Shown: positions 1-15,111, counted from the stretch's first letter. The stretch is 64,000 nucleotides of DNA from Toxonevra muliebris (GCA_963691655.1 OY829329.1:9438708-9502707); one strand, 5' to 3'. Notes: a model not told the origin generated them from the sequence alone. Translations and numbers: made by a program.

Positions 1-1117
1 TAGTATATAAAATAAAATTGCTATCTACGCCACTGTTGCATACTAACATAAAACTCAATAGCCAGAGTAACTTAATTTGCTTTAAAGCTATTAAAAATTA
101 ATAATCCTCATTATAATGAGAAGTACTGTTGTTACTTACAACAACTATAACATACCAGCAACTAAGTATATACACACACACACACACACACACTATATAC
201 CCTTGGTCATATTATAATTGCTGCTTGCTTATCATCATTAAAATAAAATAAAGTTACTTTACAAAATCATATTAATCACTTAAATGTTTTCGCAAACAAG
301 ATTATTTTTTACTTTAATAAGCTTTGCTTTACTTGTTCAGTTTAGAGGATGCAAAAAAACAAAAAAAAAAACGTAAAACGCCAAAGCTTAAAGTCGAAAG
401 TTTAAGTATGCTGGTCGTTTTAGTAATAAGAGAACTACGTTAATAAATTGATAATGCGAAAAAGATTTAAGTATTACTATTATATTATGGTATACGAGTG
501 CACACTTTCATGGTGCAATTGCGTCATGCCGTTCAACTCTACACTGTGCGTTTTAATATTTTATGCACTTGACCCATGGCGTATATGCGTATATATCATA
601 TTACTTACTCATTCAAACGCGTATATGTGTGTGTGTGTGTGTGTGTGCATGTGTGGTTTATGGTGTTTTTAAAGCAGTGTAATCCGCTTTCACCCACATC
701 ACACATACTGCACTGCAATGTTGATGAAGCTTTTTGCTTTTGCCAGCCATAAAGTATTTTTATTATGGTTTATTGCAGGTTTACAAGTAGGTAAGGTCAA
801 TTACATTTAAGTTATTGGATATTGTATTGTCATGTAATGGGAAAGACTTTTAAAATAAATGAGGTTTTTATTAAAAAATTTTATAATATATATATATATT
901 TCTATATATATTAATACGCTATGAAAAAAAAAATGTAGCTCCTTTTGCACCTACATTAACGTCAACATATTCACATGAAACTTACATCGTTAGAAATATA
1001 AAGTAGTATAGCTTAATGCAATATAAATTTCATGCAAATTCGTCGATGTTAAAAACAGGTAAAAATAGATAAGAAAAAGAAAGGCATGTAGAACACAACA
1101 ACAATAACAGTAGAGTG
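1..1117. other. AT-rich non-coding DNA with CA/TG microsatellites
   Basis: No open frame here has protein-like composition. A CA dinucleotide run lies near 172-193 and a TG run near 627-648. The short frame around 448-672 is read through the TG run and looks spurious. The stretch lies upstream of the first recognised exon of the LRR gene, so it is either an upstream intron or intergenic. Confidence 0.6.
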
Positions 1118-1235
1118 GTTTTGTCATTTTAACATTCAGACTCGTTTAACAGTACAGAATCATTTAACAGTACATATATATATATTTTCTTTCCATTTAA
1201 CATTTAGAGCAATTTAACAGTACAGAGTCGTTTAG
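1118..1235. repeat. Short GTACAGAATCGTTTAAC-type repeat cluster
   Basis: Several degenerate copies of a roughly 17-20 bp unit, CAGTACAGAATCGTTTAA on this strand, are seen. The reverse-complement unit (CTGTACTGTTAAACGATT) forms the larger arrays at 38.96-40.2 kb and 43.6-44.1 kb. The cluster continues into a copy of a dispersed element that a retrotransposon fragment interrupts. Confidence 0.6.
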
Positions 1236-1316
1236 ATAGAAGAGTAAAGTTGTTTTTTTTTTTTCATTTAATATTCTAACATTACGGGATCGTTGGCAAT
1301 CGAACACGAATACTAG

Positions 1317-1697
1317 AGTACAAGATGTGCCATTCATAAATTGCGCTGGAATACTGATATGCCATCTTATAGAATCAGATGTCTCTTGCTTGGTATACAA
1401 TCTCTTGAAGTTAGGCGTAAATACTTCTCTGTTATGTTTGTTAGAGACATTATTAACAATCATATTGATTGCCCACCTCTGCTTCAATTAATTGGCTTTT
1501 ATTGTCCTACTCGTTACTTAAGATCTAGAAGTCTTTTTTATGAACCTTATCATAGAGTAAACTACTGCCGCAATGAGCCTATAACACGTTGTTTAAGGGA
1601 AGCAAATGAAGTCTGCGGCTACTTAGATTTTTATAATCATTCAAATCGATGTAAATTTAAAAATAGTTTAATTATGACCCTGCAATTCTTAACTTAA
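1317..1697 (+). pseudogene. Non-LTR retrotransposon reverse transcriptase C-terminal remnant
   Basis: The frame is open from just after a stop at 1314-1316 to a stop near 1697 and encodes about 125 residues. It reads RIRCLLLGIQSLEVRRKYF, then SVMFVRDIINNHID, then a PTRYLR segment and a YEPYHRVNYCRNEPITR segment. This pattern (R-C-L-L-G-L-x-x-L-x-x-R-R, then F-x-x-x-I, then a basic tail) is the usual C-terminal tail of jockey/CR1-like ORF2 proteins, downstream of the reverse transcriptase palm. No palm motif such as YADD is present and there is no upstream ORF, so this is a 5'-truncated dead copy, not a host gene. The exact clade is not resolved. Flanking sequence on both sides matches the element at 39060-39160, so it appears inserted into a copy of that element. 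Confidence 0.65.
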
Positions 1698-2375
1698 ATA
1701 TTTCATTTAAGTTAATTATTATTTAAGTTAGCATTTAGAATATCTAGTAGTCTTTAAGAGCATGTACTCTAATTGATGAAATTGAAATAAATAAATATTG
1801 TGAATGTAAATTTGCGCTCTCACCCAAGCGGCCATACGAACAAAGTGTTTCATTTTTCTTTTTGTTTCAACACAACACTTGCAATTTAATATTTGTTGTT
1901 GTTATGAATACAAAGTGTGCTCTCAAAATGTGCTCCCCATTCTCATATTTCTCCTCTGTGTCTCCGTTTTGCTTTAACTTCTGCTTTACTGTTTTTACTA
2001 TGTCATATTCCCTGTCAAAGAGAGAGAAAGAGAGAATTTCCAGTATAAAATTTGCCAACCTGCTGGCAAATTTTATTGAATTTAACATAGTGGAAACCAG
2101 GCATTAGATTCATGCGTATTCATTTTTTGTTGTTGTAGCAGCATTAAAAATAAATTGTCGGCCTTGCCTCTTCTCTAATTGTTATATATTCTGTGAGGTC
2201 TAAGACCAGCAAGTGAGAAGTCAGCATCACGTTCAAACTAACACAGTCTGACTATTAAAAGATCGAAAAACTTCAAATAAAAAAACAAAAAGAGATTGCA
2301 GCACTCGGTCGTTGAGTCCATCTGAAAAAAATTTAGCTAAAGAGTCCTCACAGTTTTTCACTCGATTAATTATCT
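1698..2375. other. Non-coding DNA with repeat-family fragments
   Basis: Near 1810-1850 the sequence resembles 39120-39165 (both contain CCATACGAACAAAG). At 2015-2100 a GAGAGA tract is followed by a short palindrome (AAAATTTGCCA, 6-bp loop, TGGCAAATTTT, about 2046-2073). A diverged relative of this block lies at 53400-53490. Nothing protein-like is seen. Confidence 0.5.
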
Positions 2376-3140
2376 CACGAAAAAGTTTTTGCAATGCTAA
2401 AATCATCTCTATACCGACACTAAATATTCTATATTCAGGACGCAAATACTTTTTTCTCCCGCTCTTTTTGAATCACTCATTCATATTTTCTCTATTTTTT
2501 TCTATTTCATTTTCATGAGCTTTGGTTTATAACTTGCTAATATTCTTTAATTCCAGTTATGGAAAAAATTTTCAACTTTTATTAGTTTATTTTTTTCATG
2601 AGATTAAATGAAGCCATTTTTAAAAAAATTATTTTCGCCTGATTTTAATTTTTCTAAATATGCTTTTATGCTAATTCAAATGCAAATTATCGTGACTGCA
2701 AAATCCTGCAAAATGAGCAACTCAAAAAACTCTAAAAAGTTTATCATTAAAAAAAAAAAAAACTCATAGGGATGAAAATGAAATGAAAACATCAATCCGA
2801 TTTGTACTCTTTTGAAAAACTCACACACACCAACAAACATTTGATGGGATGAGCGCTCTTTTGAAAAACTCACACACACACCAACAAACAAACGAGTCAA
2901 ATATTTGATTAGTTTGAAATAGAAACAAATGTCGATTTGTTTACACTCACTCGTTATTGCAATGATGTGCTCTCATGAGAGATCACTCAAAAGAGTAAGA
3001 CCGAATTTTGTTTACTCCATGCACTCTGAAGGCGAATTCATCAACCGAGTGCCGCTCTCTCTTTTCTTTTTTTTTCATATGAAGTTTTTACACTCTCAGT
3101 TTTAGAGAGCTTAACAACTTCATCTCTTTCCATTTATATT
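2376..3140. repeat. Dispersed repeat copy A (relative of 46395-47600)
   Basis: Blocks of this segment recur in the same order at 46395-47600. They include a CTCACTCATT-rich opening, an ATTTTCGCCTGATTTTAATTT block, GATGAAAATGAAATGAAAAC, CACACACACCAACAAA and TTTACACTCACTCGTTATTG. The pair is diverged but co-linear over about 0.75-1.2 kb, so both are copies of one interspersed element. The 3' part (about 3031-3120) is half of an AGGCGAATTCA-type MITE. No coding capacity is seen. Confidence 0.6.
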
Positions 3141-3150
3141 TGTTATATGG

Positions 3151-3354
3151 TTTCATTCAAGGCGAATTCACCACACGAGTATCGAACTCTCTTTTCATTT
3201 TTTTATATGGAAGTTTTTACGCTCTCTAATTTAGAAAGAGAAAAACTTCATATAAGAAAAAAAAACGAAAAGATGAAGTTTTTCGCTCTCTAAAATTGAG
3301 AGCATAAGAAATTCATATGAAAAAAATTAATGTGGTGAATTCGCTTTGAATGAA
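3151..3354. mobile_element. MITE-like foldback, AAGGCGAATTCAC family
   Basis: The left end TTTCATTCAAGGCGAATTCA is nearly the reverse complement of the right end, which ends in GAATTCGCTTTGAATGAAA. Internal stretches (GAAGTTTTTACGCTCTCT and AGAGCATAAGAAATTC) are also inverted, so most of the 204 bp can fold into one hairpin. Relatives lie at 46528-46676, 47516-47935 and 48036-48295. No transposase is present; the superfamily is not clear because target duplications are ambiguous. Confidence 0.7.
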
Positions 3355-5703
3355 AGAAAAATTGTTTCCCCTCAAATTTATTAATTAAACTAGAAAGAAA
3401 TGCAAAATATTTTTATTGGGAGATTCCTAATAATCCAATGGGTTTCATACCAGCAGTTACTATATTTTAATCTGAAAAAAATTAAAAACCTCTCCTCCTT
3501 AGAATGGATAAAAGTTACAACAACAATAAACTGTTTACAGCTGATTGCAAATTAAAGAGGGGGAAGGTGGGGGGGGGGGGGGAAGAAGAGAGTTAAATCT
3601 CTCCACTCTTCAATGTATGATTCAAAAAACTAATGATAATTTCTGAGTGGCTCTTGAAATCAAAGATTTTTTTTGAGGCAATGAAAATTTCATTTCTATT
3701 TCTCCTTCATTGCCCAACTTTTGGACTAATAAGATCTAATGTGCCATTTAGCTATTCTTCTTTTTAATGTTTAGTATATTAAATAAGCTTTTATAATGCA
3801 GTGATTTTATGAAGCGCATTTGCGTAAGTTAAAATTCCGTTCACTGCCTTGCATGACCATAACATTCACTTACCTTCTCGCATCTACTGAAGTACACTCA
3901 AACACACATTTATAAACCTATTTATAAAACACCAGTGACATACATTTGCAAGTGTTTTATTTAATACTAGCAACAGTGAATGAATAAAGCTACCATTTTG
4001 TTACTGTTACTTTTTTCTTTAAAAAAAAAAATAATATGTCTCAGGCATAAAAGCCAACAAGCTTAATATAAGCAACTACATACACATGCAACTAAGAATA
4101 ATTGCTTCAAAAAAAAACTTAACGCATATGCATGGCGCTTAACTTTCCCTGTCATGATTTTTTGTTTTATGAATTTTTTTCTCTCCCCCTGTCATTTTAT
4201 TTGAAATAAAAATTTCCAAAAAAAAAAAAAATAAAACCAGCAGATGAGAATTTTAACAAACTTATACAGTAGTCACATCAATGTGCATATACCATATTCA
4301 CCTATATATATGTATGTATGTATGTAAATGCATGTAAGCTTATATGTCATACATTTGTGTCTGAAAGCATTTGTCTATAGGCATCAATTGAGTCGAGTGC
4401 TTTGCGGCATACATAAAAAGCGACCAACTTTTTTTTTTTTTTTTTTAAATAAACTAAAAGCATGATATGTACACCAATACATCATATGCACCTTTCATAT
4501 TAAAATAGAAAAAAAAAAACAACAACAACAACAACAAAAAGAAAATTACTACAACTTTGCTACCAACCTATGCTTACATATATGGCAGGTAGTATTACAA
4601 TAAAATTTCAACGCCAACACCAACGCCAACTCCAACGCCATACAAATACCAATTCATCTGATGTTACCGCTGGTGGTGCAGCGAATGAGGTCGCCCATAA
4701 TACATAAATACACAAGTTTATACACACACACATTTACATACCGACAGTTTAAAGCAACTCTACATATACACATATGTACATATATGTGTGTATGTGTGTG
4801 TATGTCTGTGTGCATAGTTGGCCGCAATACGCGCTTGTATTGTATACTTCAAAGATATTTTAATGTATATGTGAATGTAGTCATATGCATGTAAATATGT
4901 ATTGTTGAAATATAGGTAAAGTGTTGTTGTTTTTCTCTCTTTTTTCTCTCATTTTTTTTTTTTTTCATTGTAGTTGATGTTATTATTGTTGTGCATGTTG
5001 GTGAATGTTTTTGCTGCTGTTGTTGTTGTTGTTGTTGCTAGTACTGGTTTTCTCTTCTATGCATGTGTATTTGTTATTCACTCAGTATCTCTGCCTGTCA
5101 CAGTGGATATGGTTGCATTTTGGGATTTTACGATTTTACAATTTTACTATCACTATTTCTAATGCTTAAAACAAACAACATTCTGTGGTTCTATTTTTCA
5201 CTGGTATTTCATTTTAGTTCATTTTTGTTGCAGCAGCTGACACTGAAAGCAATTTCAATTAATTTCGAAAAAAAAAAGTACCAGAATATTTTTTTTCTTT
5301 TTTCTTACCATTTTTTTTTTTTTTTTTTTTTTTTTTATTTTGTTGTAATTTGTAATATTTTTGTAGGGTAGTTCAAAATATTTTTGTTTTAATGCACACT
5401 ACTCTTACATTATTGGCATGCAGAATGTGGAAGATTTTTAGTATTATCTTCTTGTTTCCCACATGTCGTATGAGTAACATTCATAATTATCCTATGGAAT
5501 TTATTTTAGCTATTCTTATTGAAATGTAATCTGTGAAATTGAACTTATCCTTGCTAGGAAAATTACATTGCTCGAGTGCATTACAAAGTTTTTAAAGTTT
5601 TTTTTTTTTTTTTTGTAGCTGATTTTGTTTGGTTTAATATTTTAGACAAGAAATTTGAGATTTTTAAATTGGAGAGCCACTTTGAGCTCCAATTGGTTTC
5701 GCC
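3355..5703. other. Non-coding DNA with homopolymer and microsatellite tracts
   Basis: A run of 14 G lies at 3569-3582, preceded by GGGGG. Poly-A and poly-T tracts, TATG repeats near 4308-4325, TG/CA repeats near 4715-4815 and a TTG run near 5015-5040 are seen. A GCCAAC hexamer cluster lies near 4610-4640. No convincing exon was found. Confidence 0.5.
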
Positions 5704-6392
5704 TACTGTTAATTTTGGCTCAACAACTCTACTTAATTTCGGTTCCAGTCGATTTTCGCTCCAGTCGATTTCCGCTCCAGTTGATTTCGGCTCCAGCCCA
5801 TTTCGGCTCCACTTGATTTCGGCTCGGGTCGATTTCCGCTCTAGTAATTTTCACTCCAGTCTGTTTCTGCTTCAATCGATTTCGGCTTCTGGTCGATTTT
5901 GGCTTGTAGTTGATTTCGGCTTCTACTCGATTTCGTCTTCTAATCGATTTCGGCTTCTGACCGATCTCGGCTTCTAGTCGATTTCGGCTTCTAGTCAATT
6001 TCAGTTCCTAGTCGAATTCGGCTTCTGGTCGATCTCGGCTTCGAGGCAATTTCGGGTTGTAGTCGATTTCGACTTCTACTCGATTTCGTCTTCTGGTCGA
6101 TCTCGGCTTCTAGTCGATTTCGATTTCTAGTTGATTTCGGCTTCTAGTCGATTTCAGCTTCTAGTCGATTTCAGTTCCTAGTCGAATTCGGCTTCTGATC
6201 GATCTCGGCTTCTTGTCGATTTCGGTTTCTAGTCGATTTCGTCTTCTAATCGATTTCGGTTTCTAGTTGATTTCGGTTTCTCGTTGATTTCGGCTTCTCC
6301 TCGATTTCGACGTCTATTTGATTTCGGCTTCCAGTCGATTTCGATTTCTTGTCGATTGTGGCTTCTAAGTAGTCGATTTCGGCTCCGGTGAT
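5704..6392. repeat. 17-18 bp minisatellite, TCGATTTCGGCTTCTAG type
   Basis: About 38 degenerate tandem copies are present. The left part (to about 5870) uses a variant with GCTCCAG; the right part uses GCTTCTAG. The block from about 5985 to 6190 contains near-repeats of a longer stretch, including TTCAGTTCCTAGTCGAATTC twice, which suggests segmental duplication inside the array. Open frames on both strands here are products of the repeat. Confidence 0.85.
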
Positions 6393-8139
6393 TTTTTCTC
6401 TAAAAACAAATTATAATTTAAACTTAATAAATCTAAAGAAACATTTATCAAACTTATAAATGCTGATATTTATATACATATTTAATCCTTAAAGTCTCTG
6501 TTCAATCCTGATGTTTTTCATTTATGTGTTCAAATAAATTGTGCATACATTGAACTGAATACATTTTCACAGAGAAATTTATAATAATACATAAATATAA
6601 TTTATGACTCTTTCGATTATTTATCAAAAAAAAAATATGCCTCGAGCATTTTACGTCAAGTCTGTATGTGTGTGTGTGTGTGTGTGTAGACAACGCACAC
6701 GCAATCAAAACTTATTGTATATACTTCAAAAACACTCAATCATTGCAACGATTTTATGCCCATACGAAATAATAATAATAAAAAAAAACCAACAATTGTA
6801 TACAGCATACATACATACATAAATACACACACACATATGCACATACATTCATACAAATGAGTTTACTATACAGATACAAAAGTAATCTACACTCCTTACA
6901 GCTATTTGTAAAGTACTGGTCACTGTCACTTTGTTTTGGGTTGCACTCTTCCTCTCTCTTTTTCTCTCTCTCTCTCTCTGGGAGTAGGAGTGTGTGTGTG
7001 CGTGTGTTTGTGTGTTTATACTTGATCCAAGTATTGAATAAACAACAACAACAATGAAATGAAAGAACACACCAATAGTTAAGAAAGAGGCAGAAGCAAA
7101 ACAATAACTTTCAAGCTGACGTAATCTTCATCAACACTTTCAGTTGAAAATTGCTACTATTTATACATGCACACATACACACACGCACACACGGACACTT
7201 ATATAACAACAACCCAACGAAATATGTACATTGTGTTTGTGATAGCATAGCGTTGAGGTTGAAATATAAGCAAAAAAAAAAAAGCAAAAAAACAGAAGAA
7301 GAAGTTTGATGAAGCCTTAAATAAATATGCAGTGTATTTAAAGATGAGAGAGAGAGACAATCTAAGGAGGTTGAAGATTTAGAAGCCATCCAAAAAAATA
7401 TGTGTGCCAAACGAAAAGAGAATGAAATGAAGCACAAGTAAATAATAAATAAGTAAATATGTCCAGTATTTGTCTGAAATTGACTTGAGGCTATATGCAC
7501 ATACACATGCATATAAATACATGAAACGAACATGAAAAAAAATTGTTATTTTCATACTCTGTTTACTATTGGATACTTATTTTTATACTTACTCTTATAT
7601 ATGCATATGTCTGGCATATTGTTAGTGTATCACAATGTGAGGACAATACAAATATTTATTTATGCAGTGGCATGTGTTACGCTGTGTATGTATATGTGTG
7701 AGCTTGTGTGTTTGTGTATGTGTCTGGCAATAACGAAATACTAAAAATGTAAAAAGTTACAGCAAACAGTAACAAAAAAAAAAAACTAATAATAACGAAA
7801 ACACCTCAACTTATTTAAGATTTCTGCGAAAAGTTCTCGTAGGCGTATGAGTAACATTTTTCAAAATTAATTGAAATATCATTCACATCCTTCATTTGAT
7901 TTGTTTTTTTTTTGTAATAATTTTTGTTAAGTAAAATTTTAGAAAATCTTAATTTTTCATTTATGAAATTGTTTCTACATTTTTTTTTTACCAAATTTAT
8001 TAACCAAGAAAAAATAATCACTTCTTTCTTCTTTGCCTCACTGACTCAAAAAAAACTTTTAACTAATTCCACTCACTGAGCACTTTTATATTTTCTTTAC
8101 TTTTCTTTTTCATTATGTTTTTACTCTGTTCATTACTCA
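6393..8139. other. Non-coding DNA with microsatellites
   Basis: A TG run lies near 6666-6688, a CT run near 6950-6980 and CA runs near 6828 and 7165-7195. Short frames here have low-complexity, Lys/Tyr/Cys-rich translations and no family resemblance. Nothing else is recognised. Confidence 0.5.
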
Positions 8140-9536
8140 CAGTGGCGATAACAGGATTTAGGTTTTGAGGAAGCTGACTAGAATTTTGAAAAATTTTAGA
8201 CCAAAATTTAGAACAAAATTTAGACCAAAATTTAGAACAAAATTTAGACCAAAATTTAGACCAAAATTTAAACCAAAATTTAGACCAAAATTTAAACCAA
8301 AATTCAGATCATAATTCAAGCTAAAATTCGGCCTAAGTTAAGACCCAAATACAAATCAAAATACAAACCAAATTTTAGACCAAAAATTCTGATCAAAATA
8401 ATCCGAAAGTTAGACCAATTTTTGACAAAAAAAAACAGCACTAATTTAGTAATAAAAATTCAATCTCGGGTTGATTCTCTGTCTGAGTTTGTCCAGAAAT
8501 TTGGTCTAAGTTTTAGTTTAAATATGAAACTGATTTTTGGTTTGAATTTTGATATAAATTTGACATGATTTCTGATTAGCATTACAAACTGAATTTTGGT
8601 CTAAAGTCAATGTCTAACGATTTATGTCAATGTCTAACGATTATGTTTAATTTTTTTTTTTTTTTTGTGAACTTTGCACTAAGTTTTAGCCTGAATATTA
8701 GGATCATTTTTGCTCTGGATTTTGGTCTAAATTTTAGTATTAATTTGGTCTAATTTGTTATTTTAATTTCGGTCTCAATATCACATAGAGGAAAAAATCT
8801 GCACTTAAAAATATTCCGACACATTTTAAAATCAACCCACACATAAATTTTAGACCAAAAATTCAAAAAAAAAAAAAAAAAAAAATTGAAATCCAAAATC
8901 CTTAAATATTTATATAAAAGTTCAAATTAAAAATTATACCAAAATTCAGACCAAACTTAGTTTCAGAATTTTTCCGACAGTTAGACCAAAACTTAAAGCA
9001 AAAGTTAGACAAAAATTAAAAATAAAAATCATCGTATTTTTGGTCTAAAACTAAAAACAAACTAAAAACCAAATTCAAAATACATCAAGATACTTCTCAA
9101 AATCCTTTTGGGATCAAACTAAAAATCATCGTACTATTTGGTCTAAAACTTAGATTTAAAATTAGACCAATTCCAAAACATATCAAGGTTCTTCCCAAAA
9201 TCTTTTTCGGATCGACTAAATTCAGACCAAAGTCAAACGAAATCATCCTTACATTTAGACCATAACTTTAAGTTAAAGTTAGACTAAAATTCAAACTAAA
9301 AATCATTTTAAAATTTGGTCTAAAGCTTAGATTACAAGATCCTTCCGAAAACAGTTTTTCTGAAATGTATTCCAAAAATTAAAGCAGAAGTTTAGACCAA
9401 AATTCAAACTTAAAATCATCGTATTTTTGGTCTAAAGCTTAGATTAAAAATTAGACCAAATTGAAAGCATATCAATTAAATTCATTTTTCGATTGAGTAC
9501 AGCCTTTTTTTATCTTTTCGTCTGGATCCGCCACTG
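8140..9536. mobile_element. hAT-like non-autonomous element filled with a degenerate minisatellite
   Basis: The left end CAGTGGCGATAAC and the right end (reverse complement CAGTGGCGGATCCAG) share CAGTGGCG, a terminus typical of hAT transposons. The flanking octamers are ATTACTCA and GCTACTTA (5 of 8 match), compatible with a decayed 8-bp target duplication. The body is almost wholly made of GACCAAAATTTA-type units. Orientation flips: CCAAAATTTAGA dominates about 8190-8440 and 8830-9480, and its complement dominates about 8470-8760. No transposase frame exists. A better preserved relative is at 41191-44303. Confidence 0.65.
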
Positions 9537-9803
9537 GCTACTTAATAATATTTTTCAAAGAAAAGAAAAGAAAAAAAAGAAAAAAAATTGAAACCAAAAA
9601 AATTATCTGTAAAGGGAAAATATTTTCTGTGCGGCAATTTATTTCTTATACTATTACTAAAGTTATATTTATCAGCTCGAAAGTATCAGTAAAGTGCGCT
9701 GAAGCTTACTTTATTTAATGGTGTCTGCTTGCAATTTAGAGGTTTCATTCTTTTTTCTCATTTTGCTTTTCTCGTTTGTTGCACACACAAAAATTTTCCT
9801 TAA

Positions 9804-10909
<1,106 letters not shown>

Positions 10910-12476
10910 ATCTTATTAAGAAAAGGCTTGTTTAAGCTTGACAAATAAATATTCAGATTCTCAAATGTGAGTAATAATGTTTCAATGTACCGCTTCATTT
11001 AATCACACAATTCAGACTTTTATTTCCTTTGCCTTTTTTCGTTTTCGTTTCTCAGCTGTTAAAATGTTATGACTACATAAAATTTGGCTTAAAAAATAAT
11101 TTCGATTTGGTTCGATTACTTACTCTTAAGAAAAAAAAACAAAAAAAAAAAATATTATTTGTTATTTTTATTTTCACTTATCGTTATTATTATTTCAAGT
11201 TTCGTTGGTTTTTCACTTGTATTTTATTTTATTTCCTTTTAATTTTCGTTTTCTTTGCCTTTCCTCGCTTTAGATTCCACAAATAAATTTTCAGCTTTTT
11301 GCTGCTGTTGTTGCTTAATAAACTTCCATATTTTTTGTTGTGGTTTTTCTATGTCCAGAGAGAGCCAGGGCTTGCCAGCGGAAATACCAAACAGTTTTAG
11401 TAATAATTTTCAATAAACTTCTTGCTTCTTTTTTTTTGGCAGAAAAGTTATTTTTATAACAACATGCCAGTTTAAAAATCTGTGTGTGTAAATGTATGAA
11501 ACAAGGAAGACAAGTGAAGGAAAAACAAATGAAAAAGAAAAATAAAAAGAGAAGGAAACAGGAATTGGTGTGTATATAAAACTGAATTGTTACGATAAGC
11601 TGAATAAACAAGCTTAAGATAAACAGCAGAGAAAATGATTTATTTGTTCGGTTATTGAATATTTGTGTGTATTTAAGGATGTAGAGAGCAGAGCGAACAA
11701 GTAAAGTATTTATAACAAAGTCAGTGAATAAATAAGAAAATAAGTGAGTGAGTAAGTGTGAATGAGTGAGAGTGATTGGATTTTATGGTTGATACTAACT
11801 AAATGCTAAAGCTTAAATAATTTTCTCCAGAATAATATTGTTAAATAAGTTTTAAACTCGAGGGCTTTCTTTCACGTATTTAAAAATAAAATGCCCAATT
11901 ATTTGTTGATCATTTTAAGCTTCTAATTCACCCTAAATCTATTTACAATTGAAACTTTTGCCTTTGAGCTAATGTTGCACTTAAATGGTCTCATTTCTCG
12001 TTTACTCGTTGACATTCATTTCGTTGCTAATTACCAAATACCAGCATTTGTTTCTATTACTTACCGTTACTTACCTCACTTGCCCCCATCCGTCTACTCT
12101 TTCCACTCGAACATTTTAGCTATTGTCCTGAATTCAGTCATCCTCATATCAAGGTTTTATCTATATCTATACAACAGCCATCACTATTTAACAACAATGC
12201 CTTGTATATTGTCTAACCCATTTGCAAAATGGCGGTTGTTAAGAGTGAAGATATGGCAGTGTGTACAGTAGGGCAAAACGAGCATAAGATATTGTAAAAT
12301 ATCAACATTTGAGTAAATGGGTCTGGCTAGACCAGATATACATTTTCATGTATTTGCAGATAAATATTGAAATTTGGTTATTTATATTTAGGAGGAAACG
12401 TAGACGAAAATTTATATCGAAATTAATTCAAGAATCATCGTGATATTTAGACCAAAATTGTGACCAAAATTTTGAC
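10910..12476. other. Non-coding DNA between arrays 1 and 2
   Basis: AT-rich with poly-A/T tracts. A stretch at about 12318-12370 (GGGTCTGGCTAGACCAGATA, then ACATTTTCATGTA) has a close relative at about 13448-13492 on the far side of array 2. Degenerate GACCAAAATT units begin near 12440. No exon is recognised. Confidence 0.5.
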
Positions 12477-13350
<874 letters not shown>

Positions 13351-15111
13351 ATCAAAAATTAGTATAGAATTCAGACCGAAAATTTCTTTTTAGTCCATCC
13401 TTTGTGAATGCCTAAAATTCCAACTCCAAAAATGTTTGTGCCAATATGGGTCTGGCCAGGCCCCATATACATTTTCATGTACATATAAATATTGGTGGTG
13501 TATTGAAACTGTGTTTTTTAATACCATGCAAGTCTTCTTGCCATACAGTGCAATGCTAATATCGATGATGTTGATGTTGCCTTCATTTTGCAATAATTAC
13601 ATAAGTAGCTTCAGCATTTCATAGTCATTTTACTACGAAAAGCCCATGGAGTTGTCATTTTGGCATAAACAATGTGATGTTTTTAGCTGTTCCAATTGTA
13701 AAAAAGACAAAAAAGTAGCACGACAGTAAAGAAAGTTTCTTTTACATTCTGGGGATATTTTTATTTATCTGGTATTGCTGTAATAAAAAATACAGATAAA
13801 TATTTTTCATAACCTATATGATTATTCTCATATATTATTTTATTAATTTTTTTTTGTTAATATTTATAGTAAGTACAGATATTTATGCTTTGTCCGGGAT
13901 TACTTCTTTAATATTTGAGTATTTTATTGTGCTCTCAAAAATTTTTAAAAATCTTCTATTCCCTTCACTCAATTTATGAATATTTATTCTGAAAGCCTCT
14001 CATCATTCATTGCACTTATTGGTAAGCGGGACAGAAACCCTACTACAGTATACCATGTCTGTATATGTAAATACAAATACACATACATTCGCAAATACGG
14101 AAATGTTTCTAGCATTGTAACAGTGTGAAAAATTGCATAATATTCTCTTTCTCTCTATATTACTTTCTTCATATGTATATCGCTATTGTTTTATGGTACT
14201 GTCTGTTCAGCTGTCTATCTATCCAACTATATATCCATCTAAGTATTTGTATAAATTCCTATGTATGTATGCATGTATATCTTTGCATACATTTTAGCTT
14301 AACTGTCACATGCAATATTCATGTGCGCCTGTAGAGATGCAACAAAATGCAAATACAAAAATTCTCTATTCAGTTTTAGCTCAAACTCTGATTGCATTTC
14401 CAGGTTTAGCTTCTGTGCTGATGTTGATGCTATTTTATGTATAGGTAGAATAAATATTTCAAATGTTTTGTTATTCTTGTGTCATTTAATTGCTTTAATT
14501 GAAAGCTCAACATTTTTCGACTTTTACTATACTTTTAGGAATATCCATCTCTATGTATAAATGCACATAAACTGAAAGTTATATAAAATTCAAGTTGTCA
14601 ATTTTCATTTTGTTTGGAAAAATAAAATATTTTAGTTTTTGCTCTAAATGATAGTGAAAGTATTTTCCCTTGAAGGTTTTTTATGTTGACATTACACAAA
14701 AAAAACGAATGGGTTCATTTCTAAAATCACAAAAATATAAAATTGCTGCTAAGCTTATTTAATGAGAAGATAGTGGAAAGTTCAGGTTAGTAAAGTGTTT
14801 GAAATAAAAAACATAAAATTGCATTGATCTGCTGTGATTGCAACAGAAATTCGACTTCACGTCAATCTTTGCCAATTTCGGAAACTGTCTCGGGATTTGC
14901 AGATAACACAGAGGGACATTTTTTTTGCACCAGAGCAACTTGCAAAAAAAAATTATAGGAGACGTTCCCCTGAACACAGGATGGGGTTTGGTTTGGCACT
15001 AAGAGGTCATAATTTTGAGATATGACCTTGAGAATATGGTAATTTAACATATGCAGGAAATTTTTATTAAGTATATTAATTATTTTCTACGACTGCCACT
15101 AGAGGTCGCTA
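13351..15111. other. Non-coding DNA between arrays 2 and 3
   Basis: Contains the GGGTCTGGCCAGGCCCCATA motif at about 13448, short GACCGAAAATT remnants to about 13385, and otherwise AT-rich unique-looking sequence. No protein family is recognised in any frame. Confidence 0.5.

Noticed and set aside
4578..4710. Short frame with Gln/Arg and Asn/Thr near a GCCAAC hexamer tract, considered as an upstream exon
   Set aside because: No donor site in phase and no signal peptide or cysteine cap expected for the LRR N-terminus.
5576..5998. Frames rich in Ser/Phe (plus) or Arg/Lys/Glu (minus)
   Set aside because: Produced by the 17-bp minisatellite.
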